A stretch of DNA of 5,569 nucleotides, taken from the NCBI GenBank assembly GCA_030612785.1, contig JAUWNF010000265.1:1-5569 (forward strand), in the 5' to 3' direction. The stretch comes from Phycisphaerales bacterium (GTDB lineage: Bacteria; Planctomycetota; Phycisphaerae; UBA1845). The position numbers and the translations under genes were made by a program. The notes beneath the pieces are model-generated. The model did not search any database. It saw only the letters and a program-made list of their open reading frames with translations, and was not told the DNA's origin. Positions 1-5,182 of the stretch are shown here, piece by piece (the stretch's first letter is position 1; each line of letters starts with the position of its first letter).

Positions 1-195
1 GGCGGCGGCGTCGGGATCGGCTACGCCCTCCACGCCGGGCAAGTGATCGTCGCCGACGGCACGCCAGAGGCCGCTCGGCGCCTCAAACGCGTTCTCACCG
101 CCGACCCCGCCACCGGCATCATCCGCCACGTCGACGCCGGCTACGAGCAGGCTGAACGGGTCGCGCGGGAGCGGGGAGTCAGGATACCACGGTAA
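1..195 (+). CDS. hutU: Urocanate hydratase (urocanase), C-terminal end, partial
   Basis: Urocanase is a cytosolic, NAD+-dependent enzyme that converts urocanate to 4-imidazolone-5-propionate, the second step of histidine degradation. Only the last 64 residues are present; the 5' end lies outside the window and the gene ends at TAA 193-195. Reading frame 1 from the first base gives the recognisable urocanase C-terminus: GGVGIGYALHAG, then VIVADGTPEAARRLKRVL, then TADPATGIIRHVDAGYE and AERVARERGVRIPR. The GGVG(I/M)G...HAG run, the VLTxDPxxG(I/V)xRHxDAGY block and the short hydrophilic tail are family hallmarks seen here directly. The catalytic and NAD-binding parts are upstream and cannot be checked. 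No other hut gene is visible downstream, so this is either the last gene of a hut operon or an isolated hutU. The identification rests on recall of the family, without alignment. Confidence 0.92.
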   Translation, partial: GGGVGIGYALHAGQVIVADGTPEAARRLKRVLTADPATGIIRHVDAGYEQAERVARERGVRIPR

Positions 196-211
196 CTATG
201 GGTTTGTCATA

Positions 212-225
212 CCCGGCGTACCGGG
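212..225 (+). terminator. Small GC hairpin after hutU, possible weak terminator
   Basis: CCCGG (212-216) and CCGGG (221-225) form a perfect 5-bp stem with a CGTA loop, 17 bases after the hutU stop. There is no T-run after it, so it is not a convincing intrinsic terminator. It could attenuate read-through into the downstream pair or be chance in GC-rich DNA. Confidence 0.25.
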
Positions 226-239
226 CCACACTCGGAATC

Positions 240-245
240 GAGGAG
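240..245 (+). promoter_or_regulatory. Ribosome binding site for the 64-residue protein
   Basis: GAGGAG at 240-245 lies 8 bases before the ATG at 254. It is a good Shine-Dalgarno match at normal spacing and supports this start codon. It is the clearest SD sequence seen in the window. Confidence 0.75.
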
Positions 246-253
246 TATCGCCG

Positions 254-448
254 ATGACCGTAGAACAGCTCCGCGAGGCGCATCAGGTGCGGCCCTTCAA
301 ACCCTTCCGTCTTCAGACTGCGGACGGCCGTGAGACTGACGTGACCCATCCGGAGTGTCTGATGTTCTCTCGGAGTGGCCGGACTGTGGCGGTGGCGAGG
401 CCCGAAGATTCGATCAAGATCATCGACCTGCTGTCAGAGGACGGGTGA
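254..448 (+). CDS. Small conserved hypothetical protein (64 aa), planctomycete-type
   Basis: The protein has 64 residues, starts with MTVEQLREAHQ and ends with SIKIIDLLSEDG. I recognise the pattern M-T-(hydrophobic helix)-RPFxPFRLxxADGR-xxVxHPE-xxxxxxxGRTVxVxxPxD-SxxIIDLL as a small protein that recurs in planctomycete genomes. I know of no assigned function. The sequence suggests an N-terminal helix (residues 2-11) followed by alternating beta strands (FKPFRLQTADG, ETDVTHPE, CLMFSRSG, RTVAVARPED, SIKIIDLL), so a compact soluble all-beta domain is likely. There is no signal peptide or membrane segment. The start is set by ATG 254 with a GAGGAG box upstream. The stop at 446-448 is followed after three bases by the start of the TIR-like gene, so the two are very probably translated from one mRNA. 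That makes a partner or regulatory role possible, but the same family may sit beside many unrelated genes. Confidence 0.78.
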   Translation: MTVEQLREAHQVRPFKPFRLQTADGRETDVTHPECLMFSRSGRTVAVARPEDSIKIIDLLSEDG

Positions 449-451
449 CCT

Positions 452-1234
452 GTGGACGACACTCCAGCAGCACTGGTTGCGATTGCCCAAGAATTGTCAA
501 CCTTGCCCGCGCGTGGCGATTCGGACGCTGAACGGCTGGAATCGGCTGGAAGACTTCTCTTGTATGCGATTCACTTAGGGGCATTCCGCGCCCCGGAATG
601 GGTCCCGTTTTGCATCCTCGTGGGTCAGCGACACCAACAGCCGAGGGTGAACAGCTTCATTTCTGCGTGGGGTGAGGCGACTTGGTATCTGAACGGCAAA
701 CACCGGAACTTGCCCCCGGTGGAAAAGCGGTTTGGCGATGACTGCCGCATGGTGACCGACTTGCTGAAGCGCGAAGCCGCTGCGCTTGGGGCGGAGGACA
801 AGATCGTGGGTAACAAGGTGTTCATTGTCCACGGGCATGACGAAGCCAAGCGGCGCGAGCTCAAGGAGATTCTGAAGGATGGATTCAAGCTGAACCCGGT
901 GATTATGATGGACGAACCGGGCAGGAGTCGCACGTTCATCGAGAAATTCGAGCAAGAAGCCCAGCCATGTTTGGCCGCGGTTGCCGTCCTGACTCCAGAC
1001 GACGTCGTCATGGGGAACGAAGGGGAACACCAGCAGCCGCGTCCCAATGTCCTATTTGAAATCGGCTGGTTCGCAGGGCGACTAGGGCGGAACCGAGTTC
1101 TCTTGGTCGTCAAAGAGGGGACTCAAGTCCCGTCAGACCTCTATGGAATCGAACAGGTTCGTTTTCGGGAGCGCGTTTCGGAGAGACTGGCGGAGCTTGA
1201 ACGAGAGATCAACGCCTGGAAGAAAGCGCTGTAG
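452..1234 (+). CDS. TIR-like (Cap12/Pycsar-type) nucleotide-binding protein, putative NAD-targeting defence effector
   Basis: This 260-residue soluble protein has two parts. Residues 1-120 are a mostly helical region I do not recognise (around ERLESAGRLLLYAI and WYLNGKHRNLPPVEKRFGDD). From about residue 122 comes a TIR-like domain of the predicted nucleotide-binding type used by CBASS Cap12 and Pycsar effectors. Visible motifs are KVFIVHGHD (122-130), a GRSRTFIEKFE helix (157-167), AVAVLTPDDVV (176-186), RPNVLFEIGWFAGRLG (197-212), RVLLVV (215-220) and VPSDLYGIEQVRF (226-238). In related TIRs the Glu of the NVxFExGxF motif is the likely NADase residue; here it is E203. Known relatives cleave NAD+ when a sensor domain binds a signal, killing the infected cell; that activity here is inference. 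No STING domain and no cyclase gene are present, so the N-terminal part may be the sensor. The start is GTG 452, three bases after the upstream stop, with AGAGG at 436-440 as a modest RBS. By eye, codon use is less GC-rich than in hutU or the AsmA gene, compatible with transfer. Confidence 0.88.
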   Translation: MDDTPAALVAIAQELSTLPARGDSDAERLESAGRLLLYAIHLGAFRAPEWVPFCILVGQRHQQPRVNSFISAWGEATWYLNGKHRNLPPVEKRFGDDCRMVTDLLKREAAALGAEDKIVGNKVFIVHGHDEAKRRELKEILKDGFKLNPVIMMDEPGRSRTFIEKFEQEAQPCLAAVAVLTPDDVVMGNEGEHQQPRPNVLFEIGWFAGRLGRNRVLLVVKEGTQVPSDLYGIEQVRFRERVSERLAELEREINAWKKAL

Positions 1235-1269
1235 GCGAAAGCTCGGTCCTAGAGGGGCGGTATTGGGTA

Positions 1270-1289
1270 TCCAGGGGCGTAAGCCTGGA
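1270..1289. repeat. Short hairpin with GTAA tetraloop in the convergent intergenic region
   Basis: TCCAGG (1270-1275) and CCTGGA (1284-1289) are perfect inverted repeats. An alternative fold pairs TCCA/TGGA and GGC/GCC around a GTAA loop with a two-base bulge; GUAA is a GNRA-type tetraloop. On the - strand the core reads GGCTTACGCC, which resembles a motif I associate with intergenic repeats in planctomycete genomes. That resemblance is from memory and unverified. No T-run follows, so it is not a classical terminator, although it lies 36 bases after the TIR gene stop. Confidence 0.4.
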
Positions 1290-1290
1290 G

Positions 1291-1326
1291 GTCGCTCCCC
1301 CGCGATTCGAGCCCTGGAGGAGCGAC
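1291..1326. repeat. 8-bp inverted repeat (stem-loop) between the convergent genes
   Basis: GTCGCTCC at 1291-1298 is perfectly complementary to GGAGCGAC at 1319-1326, with a 20-base loop. The sequence CCTGGAGG also occurs twice, at 1284-1291 and 1313-1320, just before each arm. The whole of 1270-1326 may therefore be one composite repeat unit rather than two independent hairpins. Apart from this, 1235-1496 holds no gene I can support. Reading frames through it have no homology that I recognise and no RBS. Confidence 0.45.
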
Positions 1327-1465
1327 ACACACCTGTCGACACAGCGAGCGTTTCTGTCGTCCCTCCTGGGCTTCGTTTTCGATAGCAGTTACATATCCAA
1401 GTCTTGCGGGGCTATTCCACATCGCACAACACTTGAGACTCCCGGCCTGAACGAGATTTGCGCTG

Positions 1466-1471
1466 TATAAT
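1466..1471 (+). promoter_or_regulatory. Isolated TATAAT box, possible antisense promoter
   Basis: A perfect TATAAT lies in an AT-rich island (TGTATAATATAAG) that contrasts with its GC-rich surroundings, pointing rightward into the 3' end of the AsmA gene. The best -35-like sequence, TTGAGA (1433-1438), is 27 bases away, too far for a standard sigma-70 promoter. If active, it would make RNA antisense to the end of the AsmA message. The call is weak. Confidence 0.2.
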
Positions 1472-1496
1472 ATAAGAGGGGCTCGCGGAGGTTGAG

Positions 1497-4400
1497 CTAT
1501 ATCGGTGCGACGGGTCCGGGCTTCTTCGGCTTCTTCTTCTCGAACAAGGTTTCGAAGGCGGCTTCGATGCCGCGCAGGGGCTTGGCCTCGATGCGGGGAT
1601 CGCCCAGCGGTCCGTGGACGTCGATCTCCAGCATTTCGCGCGCCGCTCCCTCCAGGAACTCCGTGATCACCGGGACCTGCACCCAGCGATGCGGCGTCAC
1701 CGCCACGAGCTTCAAAGCCAGGGTTTGGGTGGTTGGCACCACGGTGCCCGACCCGACCAGTGCCAACGCGGTGCCCTGGAGAACGATATCCTTGACCTCC
1801 ACGCGCCGGCCGGTGACGAAGAACTCGGCCGACATTTCCTGAAACGCGGACTCTTCGGGGATGGTAAAGTTGATGACATTGAGAATCGCCGCGATGAGCG
1901 GAAGCCGGTAGAGGTCGGCGTTGCGGATGCTGACCTTGCCGCCGCCGCGGCGGCTTTCGGCGTCGCCGCCGGCGCCACCCATGAAAATGTGGGCGTCCAG
2001 CTTTCCGGCGACCGGCTGGGTGCGTGCCGACGCCCCCTTGCCGGCGCGGAGGAAGTACCGCAGATCCACGTCCTGCATCGTCGCGGACACGTCGTATTGC
2101 GCGGCGCCGGGCTCGAAGCGCACCTCTACGTCCGCGGAGATCAGCCCGTCGTACAACTCGCCGGACATATCCCGCAGCACCAAATAGCCGCCCACCGCCG
2201 ACTTTTCGAGTTGTCCCCGAACGTTTTCCACCCGGCGATCGTTCACGCTTAGAGTGTCGAGCGTAAGTGCCGCGGACGCGGATAGCTCACCGACTTCGCC
2301 GCACACCTCACCTTGTCCCTGCAACACGCCAGCCGCGTCCCGGACCCGCACTCCGACGTCGAGGCCGGTACCGTTCAGCACCAGCCGTCCGTCAAAAACC
2401 CAATCGGCCGACGCGGCGCCGCGGTTGCGGTGATAGTCCAGGCTTTCAAGCTCCAGATCGATGGTCCCGGTCGGCGATATCTTGTTCCAGGTTCGCCGCC
2501 AGCGCCAGGGGACCGCCAGACGAAGGTCCTCATCCAGCACGATGTGCTTGCCCGAGAGGGTGAAGTCACCTTCGACAGCTTGGTCATCAAACGCCAGGGT
2601 GCCGTCGAGTGTCACAGTTGTGTCTCCGTGCGCCGCATGCAGCCTGCCGATGACGACGTGTCCGGGTTCGACGGTCACCGTTCCCCGGGTGATCGCCAGG
2701 GGATACGGAAAAGACACCGGATCGATCGAGGCGCCGGCAGCATCGATGACGGTTCGGTGGGTGCCGGCCGCAGCATCCGTCCCCTGGCTTTCGTAGTGGG
2801 TGCCGGTTTTGACCGGACCGGTGATCCGCAGGTCGCGACACACGCCGCCGACGCCCTCCGGCAGGGCGGCCAATAGCTCCTGGTCTGCGACCAGATACTC
2901 GCAAGTGATTAGGGCACGTGCGTCCGCCCGATCCGCCCCGGACGAAAATGCTCCGACAACCGTGACCGTGCACTCTCCGCGCCGCCCGGTGAGTCGCTCG
3001 ATGGCCACGTGGTTCGGTTGCAGGCGGATGGTCCCCGAGACGTGCTCAACGGGCACTGGAACCGCACGGTAAGTGATCTGCACGTCGCGCAGCGTGGCCG
3101 CCAAATCGTACGTCGCGCGCCCGGCCGACGGATCGAAGGTGATGTCTCCGGCCAGATCGAACGTGCCTTGGGGTGCGAAATCGGCGACCTGGTTGCGGGC
3201 TTCTTCGGGCAGGGCCCCAAAAAGCCGGTCGTCGAACGTGAGGTGTTCCGCCTCGAGCCGCAAGTGCAGATCGGATAGTCCCTCGTCGGCAAGCTCGGCG
3301 TAGCCGTCGACGACTACCCGCGCCGGGCCGTTACGCCCGGTCAGTCGAGTCACGGTGAGCCGATCACCGGAGACGGCTACGCCGCCCGAAAGGTCCTCGA
3401 CCGGATACGGGAACCCCGCAAAGCGGGCGCGGGCGGAGGTCAGTTCAGCCTTGATGGCCGTTGTATACGGCTGCGGCTTCTCTGCCGTGCCCGGTCCCCG
3501 GCCCATCTCCACGGTAATGTCGGCGGACCCGGCCAGAGCGAAGGTGTCCCACAGTTTGCGGTACCGCTCGTTGAGCGCACTGTGCAAATCGGCATCGAGG
3601 GTTACACCCCGACCGGTGATGTGCAGTTCGGACGCGCTGTACCACCGCGCCTCGGCCAGCCAGCCGTTCACTACAATCGGCGCCCCCTCGTGGTTGCCGG
3701 CAAGTTCGCGAAGGTAAATGCCCTCGGGAGTGACTTGGACCGACCCGGTGATGTCGCCCACACGATAGGGGAACTTGCGATACGATCCATCCGCGTGCAA
3801 GACGGTCATCACACCCCGCTCCAGACGTACCGGCTGCCCGGTGCCGGCGGCCTTGGTCACCGTTATCTCCAAAGCCACGCGCCCGTGGGGGTCAAAGTCG
3901 TTGTAGAAGCTGCGGAGCGGTCGCCACCGCCGTACGAAGCGGACTGCTGCCGGGGAAGCCCCCGTGCCCACCAGGGGCAGCGTGAAGTCCTCGCACGTGA
4001 TGGTGGCTGACACGGCGACGTCCTCGAGATCGGCCTGCGGATCGATATCACCCGTCAGCCTGGCGACCACGCGGCAGGGGGCCCCGTGGAACGTTCCGCC
4101 GAACTGCACCTCGGCGCGCGTCTGCGACAGCTCCACGGTCCCTTCGACGTCGTCAAAGCGCAGATAGCGCTCCGCGCGCGGCAGCGACTGCTCGGCCTCG
4201 TCGATGGGAATGGACAGAGAGGCATCGCGTAACCGCACAGTCAGCCGCCCGCGCTCACCCGGGCCGGCCCGCAACGACAAGTCGTAGTCCTCAGCCTTGA
4301 TCTGCCCGGTCAGCCCTAGCAGGCCGAACCAGCGATCCGCGTCCGCGATTTGCGTGGCGACGACCAGCATCCCCGTCTCCAGCGACAGCCAGGGCAGTCC

Positions 4401-5108
4401 GCCCTTGAGGTCCTTGAAGGACAGGGTGCGGAGGTTGAACCTCGAGCGCCCTTCGACGGGTTCGGGGCCGCCGCGCTTCCAGGCTACGGAATAGGAACGT
4501 GCGGTTTCCGATTCCGGGGTGGCGACTACGCTCAGGGTGATCCGATCGACGTCGCGCCGCTTACCCTCTGTCTCCCGCGCGATGATCAGCGAGGCGTTGC
4601 GCAGGCGCACGACGGGCAGCCGAGGCTTCTTCACCCGTCCGCCCGGGGAGGAGCCGCGGAAGATGCGACTGATGTTGTAGTCGCCGGACGCACTGGCCCG
4701 CACGAGGTTGCACAGCGGATTGATGGCGACCACTTCCTCCACCGAGAGCTTGCCCACCAGCATGGCCAGAGGGTCGTGCTTTAACAGCAGGTTGCGGCAG
4801 TAGAAGAACGGATGGTCGGCAGAGGATGCCGAACTGGTGGCACTGGACTCCGTCACGCGCACCCCGTCGAGATGAATCCCGGTGAAGAAGCCGAACGTCG
4901 CATTCTCAACGGTCACTTCGCCGTCGATGAAGCGTCCGAGGTACGCCTCACACCGGCGGCGCATGCGCTCCGGGTCAGTCATGGTACCGTACAGCAGCCA
5001 CGCCGCCGGGAATGCGAGCACAGCCAGAATGCCGGCCCACACCCGCGCGCGGCTGTACGCCTTTCTTGCGGATGTCGATTTCAACTTGGCCACTGTATAG
5101 ATGTTCAT
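1497..5108 (-). CDS. AsmA-family envelope protein, membrane-anchored, with tandem beta repeats
   Basis: This 1203-residue protein has a short basic N-terminus, one membrane anchor (residues 22-41, VWAGILAVLAFPAAWLLYG) and a very large extracytoplasmic part. Just after the anchor, DPERMRRRCEAYLGRFIDGEVTVENATF...GIHLDGVRV is the typical AsmA N-terminal pattern. About five tandem repeats of about 118 residues begin near residues 318, 446, 566, 684 and 800. Residues 1057-1174 (GGGKVSIRNADLYRLPLIAAIL...ALALVGSGTV...LEIDVHGPLGDPRI) resemble the AsmA C-terminal region, followed by a basic, Pro-rich tail. AsmA/YhdP/TamB relatives form long beta grooves that carry lipids between membranes or affect outer-membrane assembly; this role is inferred. 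An in-frame ATG exists at 5231, but that start would overlap the upstream gene and translate a repeat element. I prefer ATG 5108, with GTG 5093 as an alternative; neither has a clear SD. The stop is TAG at 1497-1499. The gene probably follows the glycosyltransferase gene in an operon (40-base gap). Confidence 0.85.
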   Translation of the reverse strand: MNIYTVAKLKSTSARKAYSRARVWAGILAVLAFPAAWLLYGTMTDPERMRRRCEAYLGRFIDGEVTVENATFGFFTGIHLDGVRVTESSATSSASSADHPFFYCRNLLLKHDPLAMLVGKLSVEEVVAINPLCNLVRASASGDYNISRIFRGSSPGGRVKKPRLPVVRLRNASLIIARETEGKRRDVDRITLSVVATPESETARSYSVAWKRGGPEPVEGRSRFNLRTLSFKDLKGGLPWLSLETGMLVVATQIADADRWFGLLGLTGQIKAEDYDLSLRAGPGERGRLTVRLRDASLSIPIDEAEQSLPRAERYLRFDDVEGTVELSQTRAEVQFGGTFHGAPCRVVARLTGDIDPQADLEDVAVSATITCEDFTLPLVGTGASPAAVRFVRRWRPLRSFYNDFDPHGRVALEITVTKAAGTGQPVRLERGVMTVLHADGSYRKFPYRVGDITGSVQVTPEGIYLRELAGNHEGAPIVVNGWLAEARWYSASELHITGRGVTLDADLHSALNERYRKLWDTFALAGSADITVEMGRGPGTAEKPQPYTTAIKAELTSARARFAGFPYPVEDLSGGVAVSGDRLTVTRLTGRNGPARVVVDGYAELADEGLSDLHLRLEAEHLTFDDRLFGALPEEARNQVADFAPQGTFDLAGDITFDPSAGRATYDLAATLRDVQITYRAVPVPVEHVSGTIRLQPNHVAIERLTGRRGECTVTVVGAFSSGADRADARALITCEYLVADQELLAALPEGVGGVCRDLRITGPVKTGTHYESQGTDAAAGTHRTVIDAAGASIDPVSFPYPLAITRGTVTVEPGHVVIGRLHAAHGDTTVTLDGTLAFDDQAVEGDFTLSGKHIVLDEDLRLAVPWRWRRTWNKISPTGTIDLELESLDYHRNRGAASADWVFDGRLVLNGTGLDVGVRVRDAAGVLQGQGEVCGEVGELSASAALTLDTLSVNDRRVENVRGQLEKSAVGGYLVLRDMSGELYDGLISADVEVRFEPGAAQYDVSATMQDVDLRYFLRAGKGASARTQPVAGKLDAHIFMGGAGGDAESRRGGGKVSIRNADLYRLPLIAAILNVINFTIPEESAFQEMSAEFFVTGRRVEVKDIVLQGTALALVGSGTVVPTTQTLALKLVAVTPHRWVQVPVITEFLEGAAREMLEIDVHGPLGDPRIEAKPLRGIEAAFETLFEKKKPKKPGPVAPI
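2354..4157 (-). repeat. About five tandem ~118-residue repeats encoded in the AsmA-like gene
   Basis: The protein contains recurring units that open with FPYPVEDLSGxVxVxxxxLxVxRLTGRxGxxxVxVxG, continue with a strand such as LHLRLEAEHLTFDDRLFGALP, and end with a GTxDLxxDITF strand. Openings are near 4157 (LRFDDVEGTVELS), 3773 (FPYRVGDITGSVQV), 3413 (FPYPVEDLSGGVAV), 3059 (VPVPVEHVSGTIRL) and 2711 (FPYPLAITRGTVTV). Spacing is 128, 120, 118 and 116 residues. Units are diverged at the DNA level, so this is an old protein repeat, not a recent DNA duplication. The first unit is the most diverged and its boundary is approximate. Confidence 0.7.
4449..4466 (-). repeat. PEPVEG-encoding short dispersed element inside the AsmA-like gene
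   Basis: On the + strand the core reads CCCTTCGACGGGTTCGGG; read on the coding strand it gives PEPVEG, within the context KRGGPEPVEGRSRF (PEPVEG at residues 215-220). I recognise the CCTTCGAC-GGGTTCGGG type of sequence, with its PEPVEG translation, as a short dispersed element found between and sometimes inside genes in many high-GC bacteria. It sits where two beta-strand-like segments meet (YSVAWKR and RFNLRTLSFKDL), so it may lengthen a loop without breaking the protein. The outer limits are unclear, and its identity as a repeat is from memory. Confidence 0.45.
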
Positions 5109-5182
5109 GCAGAGCCGCAGAGACCGCAGAGCAAAAGGGTAATGCTTTTCATCTTCTCCGCGTCCTTTGCGCCTCCGCGTGA
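5105..5182. repeat. GC-rich imperfect inverted repeat element at the gene junction
   Basis: Two 28-base arms (5105-5132 and 5155-5182) match as inverted repeats at 20 of 28 positions, around a 22-base AT-richer loop (5133-5154). Three of the eight mismatches become G-U pairs in RNA made from the - strand, so that transcript folds better. Each arm is itself built of roughly 9-base repeats: CGCGGAGG, CGCAAAGGA and CGCGGAGA in one arm, and TCTCTGCGG-like units in the other. The sequence matches a type of dispersed element I recall from many bacterial phyla, which gives translations like HAEAQRTRRK and LRSLRLC. The loop contains the stop codon of the upstream membrane protein (5149-5151), and the distal arm contains the ATG (5108-5106) used by the AsmA-like gene. 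Confidence 0.65.

Noticed and set aside
1..9. GGCGGCGGC at the left edge and its complement at the right edge (5561-5569) as terminal inverted repeats
   Set aside because: Both lie inside coding sequences (Gly-Gly-Gly of urocanase and Ala codons of the membrane protein), and the match ends after nine low-complexity bases.
575..1113. Two - strand frames opposite the TIR-like gene
   Set aside because: The + strand frame carries clear TIR motifs; the opposite frames show low-complexity shadow composition.
1291..1330. tRNA-like TTCGAG sequence (1306-1311) near a stem
   Set aside because: The flanking bases do not form a T-stem, the 5-6-bp stem upstream has an 8-base loop instead of a 7-base anticodon loop, and no acceptor stem can be built.
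1143..1385. Small + strand frame running from the end of the TIR gene into the intergenic region
   Set aside because: It overlaps the TIR gene in another frame, is Arg-rich, and has no RBS or recognisable motif.
1614..4784. Several long + strand open frames opposite the AsmA gene (for example 1614-2252, 2313-2876, 3582-4010, 4350-4784)
   Set aside because: They are antisense shadows in GC-rich DNA. They are Arg/Ala/Pro/Gly-rich, have no recognisable motifs or RBS, and lie opposite a coherent repeat-containing protein.
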